Source of the DNA: Rhizobium esperanzae
Lineage (GTDB): Bacteria; Pseudomonadota; Alphaproteobacteria; Rhizobiales; Rhizobiaceae
NCBI RefSeq assembly: GCF_002204185.1
Contig: NZ_MXPU01000015.1
Location: 109,291 to 173,290, forward strand
Reading direction: 5' to 3'
Length of the DNA: 64,000 nucleotides
The notes under the pieces were generated by a model, which saw nothing but the letters and a program-made list of their open reading frames with translations, searched no databases and was not told the DNA's origin. The first letter of the stretch is position 1, and every line of letters begins with the position of its first letter. The translations under genes and the position numbers were made by a program. Shown here in pieces: positions 14,950 through 22,460 of the stretch.

Positions 14950-16872
14950 CTAGGCGCTCTCCCTGAATTCATCGTCACCGGCGTCCGGGCCGCCCATCGA
15001 CATATCGAGGGCAAAACCCTTCACGCGGGCCTGCTGGCTGGCAACCGTATTCACCTGCGCAGTGCCGGCCGTTTTGCGGGGAGCGGCCTGAGCCCGACTA
15101 CGGGCAGCGGGTTTTGCAGCCGGCACCCGATCACGGCGTGCACCCGCATTGTCGACTTTGAAGAAGGCGATAGACGTTTGTAATTCTTCCGCCTGAGCGG
15201 CGAGCTCCTCGGAGGTTGCCGACATCTGTTCGGAGGCGCCGGCATTCTGCTGCGTCACCTTGTCGAGCTGCTGGATCGCCTCATTGATCTGGGCTGCACC
15301 GATATCCTGCTCACGGCAGGCGGCACTGATCTCGGAAACGAGTTCCGCCGTCTTGCGGATATCAGGCACCAGGCGCCCCAGCATTTCGCCGGCTTCCTGG
15401 GCGGCTGTCACGGTGTCGCCTGACATGGCGCTGATTTCGGCAGCGGCCGACTGGCTGCGTTCGGCAAGCTTGCGCACTTCCGAGGCCACCACGGCAAAAC
15501 CTTTACCATGCTCGCCGGCGCGTGCGGCTTCGACGGCAGCGTTGAGAGCCAAGAGGTCGGTCTGACGGGCGATCTCCTGCACGATGCCGATCTTCTGGGC
15601 GATCGTGCGCATGGCGTCGACAGCCCGCGTTACCGCTTCGCCGCTGGCTTCCGCATCCTTGGCGGATTGACGAGCGATCTTCTCCGTCTGGGCGGCGTTG
15701 TCGGCATTCTGCTTGATGTTGGAGGCCATCTCCTCCATCGAGGCGGAAGCTTCTTCGGCCGAAGCCGCCTGCTCGGTCGCGCCCTGCGACACCTGCTCGG
15801 AACTTGCCGAGAGCTGCTGGCTGCCGGAGGAGACGTTCTCGGCGGCCGAAATCGCGTCCGCAACCACACCGCGCAATCGCTCGACCATCTGCTCCAGCGC
15901 AAGGCCCAGTGCATCCTTGTCGGAAAGCGGCTTCGGAGACACGGTGAGATCGCCATTGGCGATCTGGTTGGCAATCCCCGCCGTGGTCCTCAGATTGGCG
16001 ATCATGCTCTGCATCGCAATCCCGAGCGTGTCCTTGTCCGAGAGAGGCTTGGCATCGGTGGTCAGGTCGCCCATGGCGATCTGGTCGGCAAGGGCGGCGG
16101 TCGCGCGCAGATTGGCGGTCATGGTGTTGACCGTATCGATGAGATCCTTGATTTCGTCATTGGTCCTGACGTCGACCTTCTGATTGAGATCGCCGATTGC
16201 GACGGCGTTTGCGACGCTCATGATCTTCCTCAGACCGTTGTTGATGCCGAGCGTGATCCACAATGCGGCGCCGAGCGCCACGAGCACGGCGAGCCCGGAT
16301 GCCGTGGTGAGGATGAGCTTGGTCGAGTTGTAAAGATCGGTGTTCGATTGATTGGTCGCTTGCATACCTTTGCGCTGAATCTCGGTAAGGGCGGCAATCG
16401 CGTCGCCCATGTCGCCGGTCATCGCCCGGAGATCGCCAAGTGAAAGCGCCAGCGCGCCTGCCTTGTCCCCCCTGACATCGAGTTGCTGCAGCTCGGCGGA
16501 TTTCTCGCGGAATTTCCCGCCAACACTCCGCAGCCTCTCCCAATGTGGCTTGCCTTCCGGAGAGGCGATGGCCAAGCCGGCGTCGACAGCGTCGAACATG
16601 GCCTGTAGATTCTGATCGGCCTCTTTGTAGAAATCGGCGGCGGTGTCGGGATCAGTGGAAAGCAGCGCGTTCTTCTGAGCCCGAATGGCGTTAACTTCGG
16701 CGATGTTGGCGTTCAGCGCCAGTTCCAGCCGGCGCATGGGGCCGTCGATCATGTTGCCGCTCGCCTCGTTCAAAGTGCCGAGGCTGAGGCTTCCATAAAC
16801 TGCAATGCCGATCAGCAGCAGCGTCATGATCCCGAAAGCGAGACCCAATTTCAGTTTGATGGTGAAACGCAT
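14950..16872 (-). CDS. Methyl-accepting chemotaxis protein, three HAMP units
   Basis: This 640-residue receptor starts at the ATG at 16872 (MRFTIKLKL). Layout: membrane helix 10-32, helical periplasmic domain to about 185, membrane helix 188-210, HAMP 212-256, then two tandem 39-residue HAMP-like units (257-295 and 296-334) that both carry the 'GDLT...KPLSDKD' pattern. The signalling hairpin follows, with an Ala/Arg-rich tail ending 'DEFRESA'. The extra units are an internal duplication relative to mcp1. Two long blocks of its signalling-domain DNA are identical to mcp3. The ligand is unknown. Confidence 0.93.
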   Translation of the reverse strand: MRFTIKLKLGLAFGIMTLLLIGIAVYGSLSLGTLNEASGNMIDGPMRRLELALNANIAEVNAIRAQKNALLSTDPDTAADFYKEADQNLQAMFDAVDAGLAIASPEGKPHWERLRSVGGKFREKSAELQQLDVRGDKAGALALSLGDLRAMTGDMGDAIAALTEIQRKGMQATNQSNTDLYNSTKLILTTASGLAVLVALGAALWITLGINNGLRKIMSVANAVAIGDLNQKVDVRTNDEIKDLIDTVNTMTANLRATAALADQIAMGDLTTDAKPLSDKDTLGIAMQSMIANLRTTAGIANQIANGDLTVSPKPLSDKDALGLALEQMVERLRGVVADAISAAENVSSGSQQLSASSEQVSQGATEQAASAEEASASMEEMASNIKQNADNAAQTEKIARQSAKDAEASGEAVTRAVDAMRTIAQKIGIVQEIARQTDLLALNAAVEAARAGEHGKGFAVVASEVRKLAERSQSAAAEISAMSGDTVTAAQEAGEMLGRLVPDIRKTAELVSEISAACREQDIGAAQINEAIQQLDKVTQQNAGASEQMSATSEELAAQAEELQTSIAFFKVDNAGARRDRVPAAKPAARSRAQAAPRKTAGTAQVNTVASQQARVKGFALDMSMGGPDAGDDEFRESA

Positions 16873-17014
16873 GTGATACCCCGTTCTATGCGCAAAACGA
16901 TTGGATAGAGAGACGTTCCAGTCCAGGGAACGCCGAACTTCAGAGTGATGTGTCTGAAAGAGGGAAAGCGACTACATTCACTTCCCGGCAGCCGGACATC
17001 TATCGGTCACAGCG

Positions 17015-17075
17015 CCAACGCCTACACGCGTTGGGGATATTCCGCCTCGGGCCACCGGCGCGGCCCGAGATATCC
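17015..17075 (-). promoter_or_regulatory. Tandem hairpins between mcp3 and mcp2
   Basis: CCAACGC/GCGTTGG forms a 7-bp stem (17015-17034). A second, longer hairpin follows (GGATAT 17034-17039 and CTCGGGCC 17046-17053 pair with GGCCCGAG 17062-17069 and ATATCC 17070-17075, with a 5-nt bulge). They lie in the 266-base spacer inside the operon and could set mRNA end points or stability for each receptor. No T run follows on either strand. Confidence 0.45.
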
Positions 17076-17138
17076 GATGAGGGCGAAGGCGCCCAGGTGC
17101 CTCGCCGGGGAAACGCTATGCGCGTCCCCAGGAAGCGC

Positions 17139-18842
17139 CTACGCGCTTTCCCGAAAATCGTCGTCACTGGCGTCCGGACCGCCCATCGACATATCGAGAG
17201 CAAAGCCCTTGAGACGCTGCTGCTGAGCCGAAACCGTCTGACCGCGGCCCTGGCTTTGGGCCTGCGGTGCAGACTTGTGGGCCGGGGCCTTGACCACCTT
17301 GGCTGAGCCGTTCGCCGGCTTCTTCTGGGCGCCGGACCGCGTGCTGCCCGTCGTATCGACCTTGAAGAAGGCGATCGACGTCTGCAGTTCTTCCGCCTGG
17401 GAAGCGAGCTCCTCGGAAGTTGCCGACATCTGTTCGGAGGCGCCGGCATTCTGCTGCGTCACCTTGTCGAGCTGCTGGATCGCCTCATTGATCTGGGCTG
17501 CACCGATATCCTGCTCACGGCAGGCGGCGCTGATCTCGGAGACGAGTTCAGCCGTCTTGCGGATATCAGGCACTAGGCGGCCGAGCATCTCGCCGGCATC
17601 GGCGGCGGCCTTGACGGTATCGCTCGACATTGAGCTGATTTCAGCTGCGGCCGACTGGCTGCGTTCAGCAAGCTTGCGCACTTCCGAGGCGACCACCGCA
17701 AAACCCTTGCCGTGTTCGCCGGCGCGTGCTGCTTCGACTGCGGCATTGAGGGCCAGCAGATCGGTCTGACGGGCGATCTCCTGCACGATACCGATCTTCT
17801 GGGCGATCGTGCGCATGGCGTCGACAGCCCGCGTTACCGCTTCGCCGCTGGCTTCCGCATCCTTGGCGGATTGACGAGCGATCTTCTCCGTCTGGGCGGC
17901 GTTGTCGGCATTCTGCTTGATGTTGGCGGCCATCTGCTCCATCGAAGCGGAGGCCTCCTCGGCGGACGCGGCCTGCTCCGTGGCGCCCTGCGACACCTGT
18001 TCCGAACTTGCCGAAAGCTCCTGGCTGCCGGATGAAACATTTTCGGCGGCCGAGATCGCGTCGGCGACGACGCCCCGCAGGCGTTCGATCATGATGTTGA
18101 CATTGCCGAGAAGCTCGCCGATTTCATCATGGCTGGTGATTTCGGCCATTTTTGTCAAGTCGCCTTCAGACACTTCGCGAACCACGGTGTTGGCGCGGCC
18201 GAGGCCTTTGCTGATCGTGCTGGCGATCCAGAAGGCGGTCATCGCGGCAATCAGTAGTGCTACGGCAGCGACAGCGATCATCGTCGTGCGTGTCGTCTCA
18301 TACTGTGCGTCGGCACCGGCGTCGGCGGCCTTCATGCGCTGCTTCTCAAGCGCCAGAATTTCGGCGAGTGCCGAGTCGATCCCGTTGGCGGAAGCGCGCG
18401 CCGTCGTGATGGAGATGGTGTTCGCGCCTTCCGTGTTGCCGGTCTTCACATAGTCACGGATCTGATCGTCAGCTGCGTTGAATGACTTCGAAAATTCGGC
18501 AATACGAGCCCAGCGCGCCTTGCCTTCTTCCGTGGCAAGCGTCAGCACTTGATTGAAGGCGTCACTGAAGTCCTTGCGGGCCTGGTTGCCCTTGTCGATC
18601 GCCGCGGCCGCTTCATCGGCGCTACGGGCGTTGAGCAGGTTCTTCTGCTGGCGGATGGCTTCGAGCTGCGCGATGTTGATCTGCTGCGCAAGATCGAGGC
18701 GGGCTGCCGGGCCGGCAAGGAGATTGCCAATCGTATCGTTCAGCGATCCAAGGCTGAAGATACCGTAAGCGGCGGTGCCCAGGAGCATAAGAATGATGAA
18801 GGTGAACGCGGTCACTAGCTTCGTCTTGATTGTCAGTCGCAT
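17139..18842 (-). CDS. Methyl-accepting chemotaxis protein, single HAMP unit
   Basis: The preferred start is the ATG at 18842, which restores the MRLTIKTKL N-terminus shared with the other two receptors and places GGGG nine bases upstream; the frame to 18950 overlaps cheW. The 567-residue product has membrane helices at 10-32 and 188-210, a four-helix-type periplasmic domain between them, one HAMP (212-256) and then the signalling hairpin directly. The tail ends 'DASDDDFRESA'. It follows cheW by 31 bases. It is the HAMP-poorest of the three paralogues. The ligand is unknown. Confidence 0.93.
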   Translation of the reverse strand: MRLTIKTKLVTAFTFIILMLLGTAAYGIFSLGSLNDTIGNLLAGPAARLDLAQQINIAQLEAIRQQKNLLNARSADEAAAAIDKGNQARKDFSDAFNQVLTLATEEGKARWARIAEFSKSFNAADDQIRDYVKTGNTEGANTISITTARASANGIDSALAEILALEKQRMKAADAGADAQYETTRTTMIAVAAVALLIAAMTAFWIASTISKGLGRANTVVREVSEGDLTKMAEITSHDEIGELLGNVNIMIERLRGVVADAISAAENVSSGSQELSASSEQVSQGATEQAASAEEASASMEQMAANIKQNADNAAQTEKIARQSAKDAEASGEAVTRAVDAMRTIAQKIGIVQEIARQTDLLALNAAVEAARAGEHGKGFAVVASEVRKLAERSQSAAAEISSMSSDTVKAAADAGEMLGRLVPDIRKTAELVSEISAACREQDIGAAQINEAIQQLDKVTQQNAGASEQMSATSEELASQAEELQTSIAFFKVDTTGSTRSGAQKKPANGSAKVVKAPAHKSAPQAQSQGRGQTVSAQQQRLKGFALDMSMGGPDASDDDFRESA

Positions 18843-18873
18843 CGGCATTAACCCCAAGTTGAATCCATCTGCG

Positions 18874-19383
18874 TCAGTTGCCGGCTCCCGCCGCATCATG
18901 CCTGGATGAAAAAATCGCCTGCAGATTCGGGAGAATGATGAATTCGCCACCCCTCTTCACCAGGCAGTTGATGTAGTCGGCGCGCCAGCGCATGCCGACG
19001 CTCGGTGGTGCCTCGCTCGAGGTTTTTGCGAGCGTCGTCACCTCGTTCACCTTGTCGGTTCTGAGGCCGACGAGCGTCGGCTCGCCCTGCAGATCGATCT
19101 CGATGACGATGAAGCGGCTGTCGATCGTCGCTTCAGCCGCCTCCATCCCGAAGGCGAGACGCAGGTCGGCGAGCGGAATGACCTTGCCTCGAAAATTGAT
19201 GACGCTGGCGACGAAGGGTTGGCTTCCGGGCACCGCCGTCTCCGGAAGCAGGTCCAGGATTTCCTGGACGATGGCCGCCTCCAGCGCAAAGGTCTCGCCA
19301 TTGAGATCGAAAGTCAGGACCTCGACTTCCTCGGCATAGCTCCAATGATTGTCGAAGCGTTCGAGTGCTGCTGTTGCATTCAT
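18874..19383 (-). CDS. cheW: CheW coupling protein (proximal copy)
   Basis: From the ATG at 19383, overlapping the cheA stop (ATGA), the protein is 169 residues with the CheW fold: 'VLTFDLNGETFALEAAIVQEILDLLP' near residues 22-47 and 'SVINFRGKVIPLADLRLAFGM' near 60-80. It should couple CheA to the receptors. The N-terminal 20 residues are an extra segment not seen in the distal CheW. The longer frame to 19740 overlaps cheA in another phase and is not used. Confidence 0.95.
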   Translation of the reverse strand: MNATAALERFDNHWSYAEEVEVLTFDLNGETFALEAAIVQEILDLLPETAVPGSQPFVASVINFRGKVIPLADLRLAFGMEAAEATIDSRFIVIEIDLQGEPTLVGLRTDKVNEVTTLAKTSSEAPPSVGMRWRADYINCLVKRGGEFIILPNLQAIFSSRHDAAGAGN

Positions 19384-21431
19384 CCTGCTGCCCGCAATTG
19401 CGCCTCCTGTTGCTGACCCGCGGCAACCAGGTGCCCGACGTCGAGAATGAGAGCGACGCTGCCGTCGCCGAGAATGGTGGCGCCGGAAAAGGTTGCCACG
19501 TCGTTGTGCAATTTCGACATCGACTTGATGACCGTCTGATGGTCGCCGATGATCTGATCGACGACGAGGCCGACGCGCTCCGTGCCGGTCGAAATTACCA
19601 CAACCTTCTGGTGCACGTCGGGTTTCGTGCCGGTGCGGAAAAGGTCGCGCAGGCGCAGGAACGGCACCAGGCTGTCGCGCAGCGAGATGAAGCTGCGGCC
19701 GCGCGAGCGCAGATCCTCCTCGAGCGACAGTTCGAGGCATTCCTCAACAGCGGAAAGCGGGATGACGTAACGGCCCGAGCCGACACGCACCAGCAGTCCG
19801 TCGATAATGGCAAGCGTCAGCGGAATGCGCAGCGACACTTCCGAACCCTGTCCGGGCATGCTGACGATATCGATTGCACCGCGAAGTTCTTCAACCGTCT
19901 TCTTGACCACGTCCATGCCGACACCGCGGCCGGAGAGATTGGTGATCGCGGCGGCCGTCGAAAAGCCGGGAGCAAAGATCAGTTGCAAGAGCTCGGGGTC
20001 CGAAAGCGGTTGACCCGGATGGATGAGGCCGGAGGATTCCGCCTTGGCGCGGACCCGATCACGATTGATGCCGCGGCCGTCGTCCTTGATCGAGATAATC
20101 ACCTCGCCACCGGCCTGACGGGCCGAAAGTGTTATCGTGCCGGCTTTGGCCTTGCCGGCGGCAAGGCGGTCGGCGGGCACTTCGAGGCCGTGATCGATCG
20201 AGTTGCGCACCAGGTGCACCAGCGGATCGGCCAGGCGCTCTATCACCGTTTTGTCGACCTCCGTGCTCTCGCCCTCCATCACCAGCTCGATCGCCTTGCC
20301 GGTCTCGCGGGCAAGATCGTGGACGAGACGGCGGAAGCGGGAAAAGAGGGTCGCAACGGGCACCATGCGCAGCACCATCATCGTATCGCGCAATTCGCCG
20401 GACAGACGCTCGATTTCTTCCGAGACGGATCGTAATGCAATATCGGTGCTGGCGCTGGCGAGCTGGCTGAGACGCGATTGCGCGATGACGAGTTCACCGA
20501 CGCGGTCCATCAGTTCGTCCAAGCGCTCTGCCGGGACGCGCACGTTTTCGGCAGCCTTCGCCTGGCTGGCGGCGGGTGCCTCACGCTTGACGGGGACCGC
20601 TTCGACGGGACGAAATTCCTGCACGGGGACCACCGGGACAGGCGGTGATGATACTGAGGCGGCAGCGGCAGGCGCCGGCTTTGCCTCGACCGGAGCAGCC
20701 ATTGCCGCTGCCGCGCCGTCGATCTCCTCGATGCTGAGTTCCATGTCGTCGAGCACGAAGATGAAGACGTCGTCGATCGCCGAACGGTCCTGCTCGCTCA
20801 TCAGCGTCACATCCCAGGAAATGTAGAGTTCCGTCGGAGTAAGCTCGTCGAGGGGCGGAATGGCCGAAGTGTCAGCGCGCACGGTGCATTCTCCGAGATC
20901 GCGCAGTTCGTCCAGCAGACCGAGCGGATTAGTGCCGTTGGCCATCGAATTGGCCGGCAGGCTGAAGCGGATGCGCCAGCCGTTCTTCGCCTTCTTCGCC
21001 GACGCCTCTTGCACGGGCGCTGCGACGGCGGCTGTCGCTGTGGCGGGCGCCGCAGCCTTGGCGCCGACCGCAGCCTGCAGCTGTGCCAGAAGCTTATGCC
21101 CGGTGTCGCCGTGATCGGCGTCGGGCTGGTCGACGAGGGCACGCATATGGTCCTGGGCGGCGAGAACGGCGGCGACGAGTTCGCTGGTCGCCCCGACCTC
21201 GCCCTTTCGGACGCGGTCGAAGGCGGTTTCGCAATGATGAGTAAAGGCCGCAAGCGCCTCGAAACCGAACATCGCGCCCGATCCCTTGAGCGTGTGAAGC
21301 CCGCGGAATACCGCGTCGACGAGATCCTTATTGTCGAGTTGGTGAGTGAGGTCGAGAAGACCGGCCTCGATTGCTTCGAGGCATTCGGCAGCCTCCATGC
21401 GGAATACGGCAACGGGATCGAGCGTGCTCAT
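19380..21431 (-). CDS. cheA: Chemotaxis histidine kinase CheA
   Basis: This 683-residue protein has the CheA order: Hpt domain 1-110 with phospho-acceptor His46 in 'GLHTLKGSGAMFGF', an Ala/Pro-rich linker, a CheY/CheB-binding-like domain about 155-250, a second Pro/Ala linker, dimerisation helices about 300-365, the ATPase domain with 'RNSIDHG', 'DDGRGINRD' and 'GRGVGMDVVKKTV', and a CheW-like regulatory domain from about 550. It phosphorylates the CheY and CheB of this operon. The start overlaps the cheY stop by 4 bases. Confidence 0.97.
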   Translation of the reverse strand: MSTLDPVAVFRMEAAECLEAIEAGLLDLTHQLDNKDLVDAVFRGLHTLKGSGAMFGFEALAAFTHHCETAFDRVRKGEVGATSELVAAVLAAQDHMRALVDQPDADHGDTGHKLLAQLQAAVGAKAAAPATATAAVAAPVQEASAKKAKNGWRIRFSLPANSMANGTNPLGLLDELRDLGECTVRADTSAIPPLDELTPTELYISWDVTLMSEQDRSAIDDVFIFVLDDMELSIEEIDGAAAAMAAPVEAKPAPAAAASVSSPPVPVVPVQEFRPVEAVPVKREAPAASQAKAAENVRVPAERLDELMDRVGELVIAQSRLSQLASASTDIALRSVSEEIERLSGELRDTMMVLRMVPVATLFSRFRRLVHDLARETGKAIELVMEGESTEVDKTVIERLADPLVHLVRNSIDHGLEVPADRLAAGKAKAGTITLSARQAGGEVIISIKDDGRGINRDRVRAKAESSGLIHPGQPLSDPELLQLIFAPGFSTAAAITNLSGRGVGMDVVKKTVEELRGAIDIVSMPGQGSEVSLRIPLTLAIIDGLLVRVGSGRYVIPLSAVEECLELSLEEDLRSRGRSFISLRDSLVPFLRLRDLFRTGTKPDVHQKVVVISTGTERVGLVVDQIIGDHQTVIKSMSKLHNDVATFSGATILGDGSVALILDVGHLVAAGQQQEAQLRAAG

Positions 21432-21796
21432 CTTCCTAAGACCTTCTTGACGATCTTTACGAGATTTTCCGGGTCGAATGGCTTTGTCAGCCAGCCGGTG
21501 GCACCGGCGGCCTTGGCGCGGGCCTTGAGATCGGCGTCCGATTCCGTCGTGAGAAAGATAATGGGGACGCCTGCCTGCGCCGGCAGCTTGCGCAGTTCCT
21601 CGATCATCGTCAGCCCGTCCATGACAGGCATGTTGAGATCGGTCACGATCAGATCGAAACTGTTGCTCTTTGCCGCCGCGAGGCCTTCCGCTCCGTTGAC
21701 TGCTTCGGTGACGCTGTAGCCGGCATTGGTCAGCGTAACCTTTGTGGTCAGGCGGATGCTGGCGGAATCGTCTACCGTCAGGATGTTGGCACTCAT
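21428..21796 (-). CDS. cheY: CheY-type single-domain response regulator
   Basis: This 122-residue receiver domain has the acidic pair in 'TVDDSASIR', phospho-acceptor Asp53 in 'LIVTDLNMPVMDG', the Thr-Thr of 'FLTTES' and the Lys of 'WLTKPFDPEN'. It is the only stand-alone CheY in the operon and the likely output to the motor or another target. It overlaps both the STAS gene upstream (4 bases) and cheA downstream (4 bases), which shows tight translational coupling. Confidence 0.96.
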   Translation of the reverse strand: MSANILTVDDSASIRLTTKVTLTNAGYSVTEAVNGAEGLAAAKSNSFDLIVTDLNMPVMDGLTMIEELRKLPAQAGVPIIFLTTESDADLKARAKAAGATGWLTKPFDPENLVKIVKKVLGR

Positions 21797-22122
21797 AACG
21801 TCACCTCTTTGTGCAACCAGAACTTTAAGTCTTCTTGATCGAAGGATTCAATGAAACCGGCGCGCTCAAGTACCTTCAGAACATTGCCGGTCACGGGAGA
21901 AGAAAGATTGAACCTCTTTCCATCAATTGATGCTTGGCGACGCGCTGCTTCAATAAGTTGAATGAAACTCAGGTCAGCTTCAGCACCAGAGGGGACGCTG
22001 AGAAAAATTTCATACTTACTAGAAAATTCTTCACTAAGCTTGGAATGTATTTCAGCCATACTGCGAATGCTTAGCGCGTCCGGCAAATTTATAGATTCAC
22101 AATATTGTTTCTGAGTATCCAA
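21793..22122 (-). CDS. STAS-domain protein heading the chemotaxis operon
   Basis: This 109-residue protein has the STAS/anti-sigma-antagonist pattern: start 'INLPDALSIRSMAEIHSKL', central 'GAEADLSFIQLIEAARRQA' with a Ser in the phosphorylatable position, then 'FNLSSPVTGNVLKVLERAGF'. STAS proteins switch partners through Ser/Thr phosphorylation or bind small ligands; here it is first in the operon and overlaps cheY by 4 bases. The DNA is visibly A/T-richer than the rest of the operon, which suggests separate origin. Its partner in chemotaxis is not known. Confidence 0.8.
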   Translation of the reverse strand: MDTQKQYCESINLPDALSIRSMAEIHSKLSEEFSSKYEIFLSVPSGAEADLSFIQLIEAARRQASIDGKRFNLSSPVTGNVLKVLERAGFIESFDQEDLKFWLHKEVTL

Positions 22123-22460
22123 TGCAGCCTCCTGGGCCTGAGAAATACTTGCTACCCTAAGAGGACTCTCACGACAGCGTTAATGCAGCGTAAACAGAGG
22201 TTGTAGAAAACTGTCGTATAACGCGGACCGCGACTCCTAGTTCTCATCCAGGATAAGTTGTATTTGTCTAGAAATTTAGAAAAATAACAAAGTGAAAACA
22301 TGGCCTTAAATAATCTCTTTTGGCTGGGAACTTTATGGAGCCGCTCCTTCACACCTTTCATTAATCACAACGCAGGCGAGTCTCGCGCGTTTACCTGACA
22401 TTTCCATTCTGCCCGTAAAAATAGAGTCAAATGGCCTGCGTTTTAAGAAAAGGTATAGAT
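22123..22460. other. A/T-rich divergent promoter region of the chemotaxis locus
   Basis: This 338-base gap separates the minus-strand che operon from the plus-strand CheZ/MCP-like gene. It is clearly A/T-richer than its surroundings and must hold both promoters. A near-match to a CtrA box lies at 22179-22195. A 69-codon minus-strand frame here has atypical codons and no ribosome site and is not called. Confidence 0.6.
22179..22195 (-). promoter_or_regulatory. Near-match CtrA box upstream of the che operon
   Basis: On the minus strand the site reads GTTTA-N7-TTAAC: one half-site matches perfectly and the other has one mismatch from TTAA. It is 57 bases upstream of the STAS start codon, a reasonable promoter distance. 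Confidence 0.35.

Noticed and set aside
17035..17075. Strong hairpin in the mcp spacer as an intrinsic terminator
   Set aside because: There is no T run on either strand, and downstream receptor, cheW, cheR and cheB genes need expression.
22152..22361. 69-codon minus-strand ORF upstream of the STAS gene
   Set aside because: Codon use is atypical, no ribosome site is seen, and it fills a needed divergent promoter region; the protein looks like chance.
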